Source: Edwardsiella anguillarum ET080813 (GTDB lineage: Bacteria; Pseudomonadota; Gammaproteobacteria; Enterobacterales; Enterobacteriaceae). Taken from it: 64,000 bases of DNA. Under the pieces are notes generated by a model, which did no database searches, was not told the DNA's origin, and worked only from the letters and a program-made list of their open reading frames with translations. The stretch covers positions 4,136,129-4,200,128 of the forward strand of contig NZ_CP006664.1 of NCBI RefSeq assembly GCF_000264765.2. Reading direction: 5' to 3'. This document shows, one piece after another, positions 41,450 to 49,773 of the stretch. The translations under genes and the position numbers were made by a program. Numbering within the stretch: position 1 is the stretch's first letter; each line of letters starts with the position of its first letter.

Positions 41450-41677
41450 GCCAGCTGCAGAGAAGAACCACTCAGCGAGCTGATCGAGTCGCGTATCGAT
41501 CATGCGCTAGGTTTAAAATTAGCGCACCGCCCTGCCCTAAACCGGGCAGAAATCACCAGCAAGCGCGAGTCGCATCGAGTAGATGTGATCGTACTGCGCG
41601 CCGGCAAACGTCAACAACCACAACCCAGTTGGAATAACTGCTGTTTGGCTCAGGTGGCGCTGTATAGGGGAGCGTAG
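41450..41677 (+). pseudogene. Phage gene fragment without start codon
   Basis: A frame of 75 codons (E-P-L-S-E-L-I-E-S-R-I-D-H-A-L-G-L-K-L ... L-Y-R-G-A) stays open but has no ATG or GTG at its beginning. Base composition is that of the phage genes, unlike the AT-rich genes on both sides. It looks like the 3' remainder of a native early gene cut by the cargo insertion. Family not recognised. Confidence 0.4.
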
Positions 41678-41801
41678 ATATCCACTAAGAGTGAGAGGAA
41701 AGGGGTTATAAAGAGAAATAAGCTCATAATAACAAAATAACTTAGAATATTATTCGAAGTTATTTTAATATAAAATTTATGAATCGCAATTAGCTATATG
41801 C

Positions 41802-41828
41802 AAAAGAGGCCATAGAAAGGCCTCTTTT
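41802..41828. terminator. Bidirectional terminator between convergent cargo genes
   Basis: AAAAGAGGCC ATAGAAA GGCCTCTTTT is a perfect 10-bp stem with A and T runs on either side. It ends both the membrane-protein gene and the ATPase gene. Confidence 0.9.
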
Positions 41829-41903
41829 AATAAAACCATCAATATAGTTGATACACGCATTATCTATTATTAGCGAGCAGTTATGGATAAAAGATCAATT
41901 ACT

Positions 41904-43577
41904 CTAATAATCCCCCTCCAGCTCATCTTTATCTTTTACAAATCGAGTATCTGTATTCATTCTTATATCAAGTGCAGAGTGAAGCATCTTATGTATTTTC
42001 ATACCGCTTGCACGCTTAATTTCATTCTTTGTGGCAGGGGTACTGTCTCTGGATGACCATTTATATGGTGTAAGACTGCTGACTTTGAAACCAACTATAC
42101 CAAGATTATAAAGACATAGAAGAAGTTCATTAATCACATCAGATTCTCTGCTTTCACCATTAAGCATTTTATTTGCAATGATAGCACAAGGATCTTTAGT
42201 TCCTTGTATTGACAATTCACTTATTACAGAATCTATGCTCGCTCTGGGAATAATTGCTCGTGAAAATTTATCAGGAAGATTCCTTAATAATTCAACTGAT
42301 TCTTCAAATGATGGATAGATATCTCCCCACTCCTCTTTGAGAGATCGTAAACGTTTTAGAGAATATACTGACTCAGCTTTTTGAATAGAATCCCAAGAAA
42401 TACGCTCGCGATTAAGAGCTACGCTAAAGCATTCATTTACATACTGAAGTATATCTCTAGGCCTTAGTAGGGTTCGTTCAGTTATATACTCAATAGCAGT
42501 TAATCCTGATGGCCCTCCCTTAGGTTTCGGAAAAATATCATATATTTTTACATTATCGCGCGTGTACTGTTTTCTATAAACTTCACTAACTCTTTTTTGA
42601 ACCAACTCCGTAAGCTGCTCCGATGTCCATTTTATATCGAGAATATATGATTCATACTTCTCCTCCTGAAAGCCTGAGCTACGAGTCAGATTAAATACCG
42701 AACGGAGTAGATCGAGCCTTAATGCAACTATAATCTTTATATTTTTTATTTTACGGAAGACCTTTATTTCTTCAATTAATGCTCTGATGAACTTATAACG
42801 CGTTTCATTCTCTGCCCAATTTTCATCCAATTGATCAATTATAATAACATATTTTTTCTGGGGATCGTCGAATGAGTACTCAGCTAAGAGAGATAGTATC
42901 TCATTAAGTTTTTGTATCTGAAGACTACTTACTACTTCGGTCGCTCGCTTTTTTACATCGAGTATTTGTTCTTCAGTTAACTTTTTTGCATATTCAGCAT
43001 TGAGCGCTATACTACTATATTCAGCACCAATAGATGCTTTAGTATCACGCTCTAGTTTTAATGTAATTTCTCTTAAATGAGCATCTGTATCGATCCAAAA
43101 TTTATCACCCCATTCCATAAAATATTCAAGAGCCTTTCGTTTTATTTCATCTTTCTTTAGTCGATTCAATATCCCAGAAAAAAAATTATTTGTATCTGAC
43201 TCACTTTTTATATCGTGCCGTAACTTAAGCAACTCCATAATAAGTATATGGCGCCACAACACCTTATAGAACATATCGAGATTTACGTTTAACGCTTCAA
43301 AAAAAGCAATAATGTCAGACTGTTCCAAAAAACGTATGGAAATATCATTAGGATCAAGTTGCCTGCATTTGTATGCGCGATTCATAACCATATGCAGTAA
43401 CGCACTTTTTCCTGCACCTGTTCGCCCTCTAACTATTGAAGAGTTATCAAAAGGATCAAGTAACTTATTCAAATATCCACTATCAACAAAACAACTCTCC
43501 AATAAAAGAGTGTCAGATTCTGCATCCAACTCACCGATTTTAAGATTTTGTCTGATCGTAATAGGATTATTAGCCAT
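41904..43577 (-). CDS. P-loop ATPase, Sll1717-like (cargo, possible defence protein)
   Basis: The 557 residues start with a short lead-in, then the Walker A G-R-T-G-A-G-K-S at residues 51-58. Walker B (Y-V-I-I-I-D-Q-L-D-E-N-W) lies near residue 250, and R-L-D-L-L-R-S-V-F and P-R-D-I-L-Q-Y-V-N-E-C in the lid region mark a STAND/AAA-like NTPase of the Sll1717 type (also reported near FunZ-like proteins). The C-terminal quarter may sense a partner. It is AT-rich, has its own promoter region (43578-43900) and faces the membrane protein. NTPases of this class appear in defence islands; the function here is inferred. Confidence 0.8.
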   Translation of the reverse strand: MANNPITIRQNLKIGELDAESDTLLLESCFVDSGYLNKLLDPFDNSSIVRGRTGAGKSALLHMVMNRAYKCRQLDPNDISIRFLEQSDIIAFFEALNVNLDMFYKVLWRHILIMELLKLRHDIKSESDTNNFFSGILNRLKKDEIKRKALEYFMEWGDKFWIDTDAHLREITLKLERDTKASIGAEYSSIALNAEYAKKLTEEQILDVKKRATEVVSSLQIQKLNEILSLLAEYSFDDPQKKYVIIIDQLDENWAENETRYKFIRALIEEIKVFRKIKNIKIIVALRLDLLRSVFNLTRSSGFQEEKYESYILDIKWTSEQLTELVQKRVSEVYRKQYTRDNVKIYDIFPKPKGGPSGLTAIEYITERTLLRPRDILQYVNECFSVALNRERISWDSIQKAESVYSLKRLRSLKEEWGDIYPSFEESVELLRNLPDKFSRAIIPRASIDSVISELSIQGTKDPCAIIANKMLNGESRESDVINELLLCLYNLGIVGFKVSSLTPYKWSSRDSTPATKNEIKRASGMKIHKMLHSALDIRMNTDTRFVKDKDELEGDY

Positions 43578-44081
43578 TTAGTGCCTTATGGATAGCCATG
43601 AATATTTTATCAAAATAATAAGATGACATATCTGCTGTTACTTTTTTGTGAGTTATGCCTTAGTTTTATGACCTCAGTCATCTCTACCTATGCAAAACTT
43701 CACCATTTACATAGCATTATTTAAGGTAAAAAGCTAATACGCATACTTTTGGCTCACTTTTACAGACATGCTTAACAAACCAGCTATTTAATACAATGCC
43801 AAGTCTTTGGATAATTCCATCTCATACTGGTAAGAATTAATACGAATAACAATAAGGGAGGTTATTATTATTGATAAGAATAATAATCATACCCACCTGC
43901 GGTCTGCACTGTCATTACGGGCGTCATGGCGGTGAGCCACAGACCGCAGCTGGATATGTAGAGTGATGGAGAGTTCGATGAGTCGGCAACCATTGAAGAA
44001 TTTGCAGTAGTTCGAAATAAGGAATTAAGTTCTATTCGCAGAACTATAAACCATTATATATGGATGGTAAACGGAGGATTT
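43578..44081. other. Non-coding or decayed region right of the ATPase gene
   Basis: No complete gene over 500 bp. It must hold the ATPase promoter (minus). A perfect 10-bp inverted repeat, CTGCGGTCTG (43897-43906) with CAGACCGCAG (43940-43949), could form a long hairpin. From 43961 the frame of the next gene is open without a start codon, so a fragment of coding sequence may be present. Confidence 0.45.
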
Positions 44082-44369
44082 ATGAGTAATGATGAATTGA
44101 TGCACGTTATCGCCCTTCTTCTTGAGGACGCTAAATACCTACAGAAAGTTGAACCCAATGCAGGTACGGAAGCCCGCATATACTTGGCGCAAAAAGCAGT
44201 TCAGCCAGTAAGTGCTGATGCTGAATACACCTCGAAAAAATCTGAAATCACCCCGCTGAAATGCGACGGAATCAACAGAGTGTATCATGAGACGATGGTT
44301 AAAGCTCTACGAATGGAAATTAATAAATTACAGGATATTATCCATAATCACCAATTAACAAGCCCGTAA
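44082..44369 (+). CDS. Small early phage protein, unknown
   Basis: 95 residues with RBS ACGGAGGATTT. It is helical, with L-M-H-V-I-A-L-L-L-E-D-A-K-Y-L and A-L-R-M-E-I-N-K-L-Q-D-I-I-H. The same frame is open for another 40 codons upstream (T-I-E-E-F-A-V-V-R-N-K-E-L-S-S-I-R-R) but lacks a usual start. It overlaps the convergent gene at 44348 by 22 bp. Confidence 0.65.
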   Translation: MSNDELMHVIALLLEDAKYLQKVEPNAGTEARIYLAQKAVQPVSADAEYTSKKSEITPLKCDGINRVYHETMVKALRMEINKLQDIIHNHQLTSP

Positions 44370-44638
44370 CCTGGAAGAAGTTCTGAAAAACGTTCGAACT
44401 CACAGGCAAAGATATGAGCATTGACACCTGCTGTATTAGCGATAGAAAAAGTTTGATCTACTACCCCCTGACAGCTAAGACGTGATTTACCAATATAACC
44501 ATTAGGTGGAAGTTGTAGTTTTTCATCTTTGTCTTGGATTGAGTCAACGAAACCAAAGCTCCTCATGATTTCTTTGAATTTAATGGCCTGCTCAGATGTC
44601 GCCTGGAAAAGTTGAACATGAACATAAATTTGCTTCAT
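44348..44638 (-). CDS. Hypothetical phage protein
   Basis: 96 residues from the ATG with AAGGA upstream. Mixed alpha/beta: M-K-Q-I-Y-V-H-V-Q-L-F-Q-A-T-S at the start, then I-M-R-S-F-G-F-V-D-S-I and a C-terminal H-I-F-A-C-E-F-E-R-F. No family recognised. Confidence 0.6.
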   Translation of the reverse strand: MKQIYVHVQLFQATSEQAIKFKEIMRSFGFVDSIQDKDEKLQLPPNGYIGKSRLSCQGVVDQTFSIANTAGVNAHIFACEFERFSELLPGYGLVNW

Positions 44639-44738
44639 ACGTTTTTCCTTCCTTGCTAGCTGTGTGAGAGCAACTAGCATACCACCGAGCCTGAAGTGGT
44701 GAAAAGACAGGCACACGCGTAGATAGTTTTTAGCAACA

Positions 44739-44777
44739 AAAAAGCGCCCTATCGGACGCTTTTCTCTTTAATCATCA
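44739..44777 (-). terminator. Terminator of the 2-TM gene; right copy of the flanking repeat
   Basis: Read on the minus strand, AGCGTCC GATA GGGCGCT is followed by TTTTTTG. It ends the gene at 44788. The 22-bp core is identical to 37873-37894. Confidence 0.8.
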
Positions 44778-44787
44778 ACGTAGCAAA

Positions 44788-45258
44788 TCATTCATCTTTT
44801 GGAAGGTCACCTGAAAACCAGGCTGCGACCTTCTCTGACATATTCAGCTTAATAGCCGCAGACTCTGATGAACGGCCAAGAGAGATAAGCGCCCTTTTAT
44901 AAGCAGGGTCTCGTAACATCCCAAGCGTTGGGTTATCGCCCTCTTCCACTTTAACGTAAGCAGCATGAAGATCAGCGTCTGAGACGCTATCCGGCATCGT
45001 TATCAGCGCCTTCATTTGTTTCGCTTGAATCTCATGTAGCATAGCCGTTTTACCCGGTTGCCATACAAAACTGGCGATAGATATCACGGCAATAACGGCA
45101 CCAAAAAGAGGAGCGCTACCATAGGTGGCAAATATTGCTGACCCGAGCGTAATTTGAACAAACGTTAGCAGGCGATCCAATCTGGCGTATAAGATCGCAT
45201 GCATTTTTTCTATATAAAATGAATATCGAATACTAAAAAGCAATTCATCCCGGGTCAT
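44788..45258 (-). CDS. Two-helix inner-membrane protein (SLATT-like layout)
   Basis: 156 residues. An N-terminal amphipathic segment (Y-S-F-Y-I-E-K-M-H-A-I-L-Y-A-R-L-D) leads to two membrane helices (L-L-T-F-V-Q-I-T-L-G-S-A-I-F-A and F-G-A-V-I-A-V-I-S-I-A-S-F-V-W). A soluble helical tail of about 85 residues follows. This is the layout of SLATT-type two-helix proteins, which act as membrane effectors in some conflict systems, but sequence alone does not prove membership. It forms an operon with the 30-residue gene upstream. Confidence 0.65.
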   Translation of the reverse strand: MTRDELLFSIRYSFYIEKMHAILYARLDRLLTFVQITLGSAIFATYGSAPLFGAVIAVISIASFVWQPGKTAMLHEIQAKQMKALITMPDSVSDADLHAAYVKVEEGDNPTLGMLRDPAYKRALISLGRSSESAAIKLNMSEKVAAWFSGDLPKDE

Positions 45259-45267
45259 TTGACACCT

Positions 45268-45360
45268 CTATTTTTTCGGCTTTGGCGCAGGCGTCGGCCT
45301 GTACGGCACTTGTCCGTCAGGTCTTGGACGTTCTGTACCACCAAATTGATTAATACGCAT
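45268..45360 (-). CDS. Very small proline-rich protein
   Basis: 30 codons with a near-perfect RBS (GGAGGGTAAA before ATG). It starts M-R-I-N-Q-F-G-G-T and ends in a Pro/Lys-rich tail (T-P-A-P-K-P-K-K). It lies 9 bp upstream of the two-helix gene and is probably co-expressed with it. Function unknown. Confidence 0.55.
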   Translation of the reverse strand: MRINQFGGTERPRPDGQVPYRPTPAPKPKK

Positions 45361-45504
45361 TTTACCCTCCATTGGGTGGAGTTAATGGAGAACCTCCATG
45401 TGGTGATGGAGTTCGTGCGCCGGACACGGGTAAGAATCCGGCTTAAATAAAATACTACCCCCGCTTATACGCAGCGAGCAATCAAGAAATAAAGGGAGTG
45501 TGAG

Positions 45505-45705
45505 ATGAAGGTATTAAGAATTAAATGGGCTGGATATTGCCCAGCCTGTGACAGCGATGAACTTGACGTTACCACTGAACTCGGCACCAGTGACTTTCTG
45601 TATGCCGGCGATGGTGTCGTCTGCTCTGAGTGCGGTAAGAAAGGCGAAATTGATTGTGATGATGACAGCGCATTCGCTGTATGGGATGAGGAGGCGTCAG
45701 CATGA
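45505..45705 (+). CDS. Small zinc-ribbon phage protein
   Basis: 66 residues with GGGAGTGTGAG upstream. Two Cys pairs (Y-C-P-A-C-D-S and C-S-E-C-G-K-K) form a zinc ribbon; the rest is acidic (D-C-D-D-D-S). It resembles the Lar-type restriction alleviation proteins in size and Cys spacing, but this is not certain. It overlaps the next gene by 4 bp. Confidence 0.65.
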   Translation: MKVLRIKWAGYCPACDSDELDVTTELGTSDFLYAGDGVVCSECGKKGEIDCDDDSAFAVWDEEASA

Positions 45706-46091
45706 GCCAGGTAGACAAACAGGCGCTGCGCACATATGCAGAGAACGCAAACCAAGGTGAATGGTGTTCAGATGACCACGATGGCGTCATTGCTGATGCT
45801 GGGTTGAATGGCAATTACTACATAGCGCATAGCTCAGGGCCAGATAATCAAGCCAATGCTCGTTATATCGCCGCAGCTAACCCCTCCGCCATTCTAGCGT
45901 TGCTGGATGAACTGGACGCCGCAGAGAAGCGCATCGCGGAGCTGGAGGCGCGGACTGTTACTTTGCCACCTGAGCGATTCCGCTACGGCGAGAGCGAGTA
46001 CGATGACGGTTACGTGAACGGCTGGAATGCACACGGCATTGAAACAAAAGTAGCGCTACGCGCCGCCGGTATTGGCGTGAAGGAGGTTTGA
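45702..46091 (+). CDS. Ead/Ea22-like protein
   Basis: The 129 residues carry the Ea22 pattern: G-E-W-C-S-D-D-H-D-G-V-I, N-A-R-Y-I-A-A-A-N-P-S-A-I-L-A-L-L-D-E-L, then a coiled coil. These early proteins are common right of pL in lambdoid phages. Role uncertain. Confidence 0.8.
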   Translation: MSQVDKQALRTYAENANQGEWCSDDHDGVIADAGLNGNYYIAHSSGPDNQANARYIAAANPSAILALLDELDAAEKRIAELEARTVTLPPERFRYGESEYDDGYVNGWNAHGIETKVALRAAGIGVKEV

Positions 46092-46150
46092 TGCGCGAAA
46101 TCGGAGAACAAATTACGGCCAGCGCTGCTGGCGCCAGTAAGGGGGAGTGA
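46091..46150 (+). CDS. Possible micro-ORF
   Basis: 19 codons (M-R-E-I-G-E-Q-I-T-A-S-A...) begin at the stop of the Ea22-like gene and end just before the next gene, with AAGGAGG upstream. The spacing and RBS suggest it is translated, but nothing can be said about its role. Confidence 0.35.
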   Translation: MREIGEQITASAAGASKGE

Positions 46151-46151
46151 G

Positions 46152-46340
46152 ATGAAAATTAGAGATCATATGGAAGCAGTAATGTCGGTCATCGAAGAAA
46201 TAAATGGAGATAATACCGATATGAATCTGAAACTTCTGTCAATAATTATTGCTGAATACATGATTAATGCCGAAGTCACTGGTTTTGAAGTTACTGCCTG
46301 GAAAATGAAAGTTTCAGTAGAAATAAGCTCGGAGGACTAA
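46152..46340 (+). CDS. Small hypothetical early protein
   Basis: 62 residues with GGGGGAGTGAG as RBS. Helical N-terminus (M-E-A-V-M-S-V-I-E-E-I), amphipathic end. No family recognised. Confidence 0.6.
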   Translation: MKIRDHMEAVMSVIEEINGDNTDMNLKLLSIIIAEYMINAEVTGFEVTAWKMKVSVEISSED

Positions 46341-46343
46341 CCC

Positions 46344-46934
46344 ATGGCCACTATTACCAAAGAGCAGGCGCTGGCTGTTTCCGATTTGAAGGCAGGATAC
46401 ACGCTTGGTCATGCCGATGTAGCAATTATAAAAGATATGGCCCGCATCGCGCTGGCGTCTGCAGCAAGCGGCAATTCTATCCATGATTTGTTTTTGCGGG
46501 CAAAGGCGCTGATGTACCAATCAGGCGGTTCACCAATAGAAAACTCACTAAATCCTATTGATGCATGGCTGTTTGAAGCAGAGCGCTCCGGGCTGCCGGT
46601 AGCGCCACTCTACATCGCCCCGCCAGTGCCAGCAGTTATAGATGAGCGAGCATTGTTCGACGCGTGGAATAACGAAGACAACCTTCCAATTGCAGGAGTT
46701 GGTGCGAAAAACGCTGCCTGGTTAGCATGGCAGGAACGAGCCAAGATGGGAAACCAGCCAGCACCTGAACTGAAAATGGCGCACCTGATTAACAAATTTT
46801 ATGAGCGCTATCCGCTGAACACCTTCAAAAGCGATTCAGAACGCAGCGAGGCATTGGGTTATTTCATGGCTGGCGCTGAGTTGCAGTGTTTTGGTGAGTT
46901 TATTAATTATTCTGAATTGCTGGGTGATGAATAA
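46344..46934 (+). CDS. Early phage protein, Ead-like
   Basis: 196 residues. It shares the D-M-A-R-I-A-L-A-S motif with the next gene product. In the middle come A-L-F-D-A-W-N-N-E-D-N and A-W-L-A-W-Q-E-R-A, short Trp-rich segments seen in several lambdoid early proteins. The last third is helical. It abuts the next gene. Confidence 0.6.
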   Translation: MATITKEQALAVSDLKAGYTLGHADVAIIKDMARIALASAASGNSIHDLFLRAKALMYQSGGSPIENSLNPIDAWLFEAERSGLPVAPLYIAPPVPAVIDERALFDAWNNEDNLPIAGVGAKNAAWLAWQERAKMGNQPAPELKMAHLINKFYERYPLNTFKSDSERSEALGYFMAGAELQCFGEFINYSELLGDE

Positions 46935-47305
46935 TGAAACTCACAAAAGAGCGCCTACAGGAGATTGTAGAAGATGGCTTCCTGAAGCACGGGGAAAGCA
47001 AAGATATGGCGCGCATCGCGCTGGCGTCACTGGAGGCTGAGCCGGTGGTTCCACCGGAACTGCATTGGGAGGATGTGTGCAGGATAAGCCCAGAGATTAC
47101 GATCGGAGACGCCATAGTGTATGCGGGCGCCTGGAACGCCTGCCGCGCGGCAATGCTCCAGGCTGCCCCCCTCACTGGTGAGGATACCTCCGCCGAACTG
47201 CCAGAGCCGTGCCCGCGTTGTGGGTGTCGCAGTAGCCGTCCTAACGGTGAACACTACTGCCACCCGTTGGCAGCACCACCACAGCAGGAGGCCAGCGATG
47301 ACTGA
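46934..47305 (+). CDS. Early phage protein with C-terminal Cys motif
   Basis: 123 residues. K-D-M-A-R-I-A-L-A-S-L-E-A-E-P parallels the gene upstream, suggesting a shared module. Y-A-G-A-W-N-A-C-R-A is an Ead-type segment, and the C-terminal C-P-R-C-G-C-R-S-S-R may bind zinc. It overlaps the next gene's start. Confidence 0.6.
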   Translation: MKLTKERLQEIVEDGFLKHGESKDMARIALASLEAEPVVPPELHWEDVCRISPEITIGDAIVYAGAWNACRAAMLQAAPLTGEDTSAELPEPCPRCGCRSSRPNGEHYCHPLAAPPQQEASDD

Positions 47306-47633
47306 GCGAGAGCTTGACCAAGATGCGGCATTGAGTTTCGAGCTTTTTGCCGGAGATTTCGGCGGTGCCGATGATGTATCTCTGTCTAATAAAATAGTTA
47401 AAGGTCGCGGCGTATATTCCTGCTTTATCTGCGCTGGAGAAATCGCTATTGGTGAGCGGCATCGCTATGCCGTTCATAAATTTGACGGTGAGATCATGAC
47501 ATACCGCTGTTGTAACGCATGCTGTGTAGCTATGGCTGATAGCGTCAATTGTGATTATGAAGATGAAGATCCAATTGACGCTCGTTATGAGCTTGCTTTT
47601 CAACGCAGAAAAAATAGCCAGGAGGTGCGTTAA
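47298..47633 (+). CDS. Zinc-finger-like early phage protein
   Basis: 111 residues from the ATG with GGAGG upstream. The centre holds Y-S-C-F-I-C-A-G-E-I-A-I-G-E-R-H and Y-R-C-C-N-A-C-C, a pattern with several Cys that could hold zinc. It ends at the ParB-like start. No name assigned. Confidence 0.65.
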   Translation: MTERELDQDAALSFELFAGDFGGADDVSLSNKIVKGRGVYSCFICAGEIAIGERHRYAVHKFDGEIMTYRCCNACCVAMADSVNCDYEDEDPIDARYELAFQRRKNSQEVR

Positions 47634-48463
47634 TGGCTAACTCATTCAAGCAAATGATTAAAAATGGCACTATCAAGCGCCGCGACAGCGGGATGTTCAT
47701 CAATATGGATGATATCCACGTTAAAGAGGGTTTTAACAGACGCATTGAGAATGAGCGCAAGCACAAGGCAGACGAGAAACTATTTCAGTTCCTGATGGCA
47801 GGAGGAACTGTACCACCTCTCGAAGTATATCCGCGTGATGAGGGCGGCGTATGGGTCGTCGAGGGTCACCGCCGTATGAATGCTTACCTACGCATCCGTG
47901 ACGCGGGAAAACCAATCAGCGTGATCGCCATCACCCCATTCATTGGAAATGACGTAAAACGGTCAGCGCGAATCATTAATAGCAACAATGGCTCTGGCCA
48001 GCTCAAACTGAATCAGTACGAGGAAAGCCTCGTAGTGAAAGATCTGGCCGCCTTAAATCTGAAGCCTGATGAGATCGCCGCCGAGATCAACAGAAGCCGA
48101 ACTCATGTCGATAAGCTGCTGTTCCTATGCTCAGCAAATCGCGATGTGCAGACTCTGGTCGAGTCTGGAGAAGTAGCTATGGACGTAGCTATTGAGCGCA
48201 TCAAAGAACACGGGGAACGCGCCGGGGATGTACTGCAGGAGGACGTGAAGCGGGCGAAAGCCCAGGGGAAAAAGAAGGTCACGCGCAGCGTCACCGGCAG
48301 TCTGTTTAGCGCGACAAAATCGCGCCAGCTGGTTGAGCTGCTCAGCGATGCAGAGATCGATGGAGATGGACGCACCCTGGTCCTACGAGAAGGTATCGGA
48401 GAGGAAGTAATGCGGATTATCAACGAATACTCGCACTCTCCAGATAAAGGAGGAGCAAAATGA
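47633..48463 (+). CDS. ParB/sulfiredoxin-like phage protein
   Basis: The 276 residues have the ParB-like nuclease/CTPase-type N-terminal domain. V-V-E-G-H-R-R-M-N-A-Y-L lies at about residue 75 (the G-x-R-R motif), preceded by a V-P-P-L-E-V-Y-P strand, with an HTH (L-K-P-D-E-I-A-A-E-I-N-R-S-R-T-H) near residue 150. In prophages integrated at tRNA genes such proteins often precede the integrase. Role not established. A decayed copy lies at 3130-3566. Confidence 0.85.
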   Translation: MANSFKQMIKNGTIKRRDSGMFINMDDIHVKEGFNRRIENERKHKADEKLFQFLMAGGTVPPLEVYPRDEGGVWVVEGHRRMNAYLRIRDAGKPISVIAITPFIGNDVKRSARIINSNNGSGQLKLNQYEESLVVKDLAALNLKPDEIAAEINRSRTHVDKLLFLCSANRDVQTLVESGEVAMDVAIERIKEHGERAGDVLQEDVKRAKAQGKKKVTRSVTGSLFSATKSRQLVELLSDAEIDGDGRTLVLREGIGEEVMRIINEYSHSPDKGGAK

Positions 48464-48717
48464 ATAACACTATTCAGACTAGTCAATACTCTTTGGATGA
48501 GGCCATCATCCCCGATAAGACAATAGAATTGCTGACCGGATATAAAATTCCATCCAAACAATGCAAGACCCTACGTGAAGCTGGCATTTTCTTCATTATT
48601 CGGCGAGATGGCCGCCCACGAACTACCTGGGCGCACTTCAATAACCCACTGTCTCATCGTCAAAGAATGCAGGATACCAACCCAACTCCAGAGCCGGATT
48701 TTGGAGCGCTTGACTGA
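48460..48717 (+). CDS. DUF4224 protein in excisionase position
   Basis: The 85 residues include L-T-G-Y-K-I-P-S-K-Q-C-K-T-L-R-E-A-G-I-F-F and the Arg-rich R-R-D-G-R-P-R-T-T-W, the hallmark of DUF4224. It overlaps both neighbours and lies immediately before the integrase, where a directionality factor is expected. Confidence 0.8.
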   Translation: MNNTIQTSQYSLDEAIIPDKTIELLTGYKIPSKQCKTLREAGIFFIIRRDGRPRTTWAHFNNPLSHRQRMQDTNPTPEPDFGALD

Positions 48718-49727
48718 TGCCCAGGATAAGAAAAAACAAAGATGATGCCTGGATGCCGCCCCGGGTGTATATGGGGCGATCCGCCTATGAGTTTCATCCA
48801 ATAAATGGTGGAAATATCCGCTTATGCGATAAAACGGCGACACAGGCCCAGGTATGGGCTGCATGGGAAGCATTGATTAACGAGAGACCAGACACCACAA
48901 CATTGGCCGGACTGGTTGATAGGTTTTTTAAATCTGGTGATTTCTTCGAACTGGCGGCAGAGACCCAAAAAGACTACCGGAAATATTCACGTAAGGTTCT
49001 GGATGTCTTCGGCAAAATGCCCCCCGACAGCGTTAAACCCGAACATGTCCGCAAATACCTGGATATGCGAGGGGTAAAGAGCCGGACGCAGGCAAACAGG
49101 GAGAAGGCATTCATGTCACGTGTTTATCGCTGGGCATACGAACGCGGCTATGCGAAGGGTAACCCCACTAAGGGCGTCAAGCAGTTCAAGGAAACCGGGA
49201 GAGATCGCTATATCACCCACGAAGAGTACAACGCGCTATATAGCGTCGCTCCGGATGTTGTGCGTGTTGCGATGGAGCTGGCTTATCTCTGCTGCGCACG
49301 CCAGAACGACGTGCTGGAAATGAAAAAAAGCCAGCTTATTGCGGAAGGGATACTGATTAAGCAGAGCAAAACCGCCGTAGCGCAGATAAAAGCATGGTCC
49401 GAACGGCTCAATGCTGCCATTACGATGGCGAAGGCACTCCCCCTCAATGCCGGGATGAGCAGCCTCTACGTGATCCACCAGGCATCCGGGCATAAGTATA
49501 CCCGCGACGGTTTTAACAGCCGCTGGAGAAAAGCGAAGGAAGAAGCAAAAGAGCGATACCCCAAGTTGGACTTTAACTTCACCTTTCACGATCTGAAGGC
49601 TAAGGGGATCTCTGACCTGAAGGGGAACATCTACGAGAAGCAGGCCATTTCTGGCCACAAGAACGTGGAGCAAACCGCTCGTTATGACCGAAGGATCCCG
49701 ATCGTTCCGACGGTGGATGGGCAGTGA
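48717..49727 (+). CDS. int: Tyrosine recombinase integrase of the lambdoid prophage
   Basis: 336 residues. The N-terminal arm- and core-binding region (T-Q-K-D-Y-R-K-Y-S-R-K-V-L) is followed by the catalytic domain. It shows the first Arg (C-C-A-R-Q-N-D-V-L-E-M), the H-D-L-K-A-K-G box (in place of H-x-L-R), the G-H-K box (I-S-G-H-K), and the nucleophile Tyr in Q-T-A-R-Y-D-R-R. It ends 46 bp before the right attachment repeat, as expected for tRNA-targeted integrases. Confidence 0.95.
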   Translation: MPRIRKNKDDAWMPPRVYMGRSAYEFHPINGGNIRLCDKTATQAQVWAAWEALINERPDTTTLAGLVDRFFKSGDFFELAAETQKDYRKYSRKVLDVFGKMPPDSVKPEHVRKYLDMRGVKSRTQANREKAFMSRVYRWAYERGYAKGNPTKGVKQFKETGRDRYITHEEYNALYSVAPDVVRVAMELAYLCCARQNDVLEMKKSQLIAEGILIKQSKTAVAQIKAWSERLNAAITMAKALPLNAGMSSLYVIHQASGHKYTRDGFNSRWRKAKEEAKERYPKLDFNFTFHDLKAKGISDLKGNIYEKQAISGHKNVEQTARYDRRIPIVPTVDGQ

Positions 49728-49773
49728 TGGGAAGGATAATATTATGAAAACATATTATGAAAGGGGGATGAAA

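Noticed and set aside
41802..41828. Palindrome as an IS end
   Set aside because: It sits exactly between two convergent genes and has the form of a bidirectional terminator; no transposase is near.
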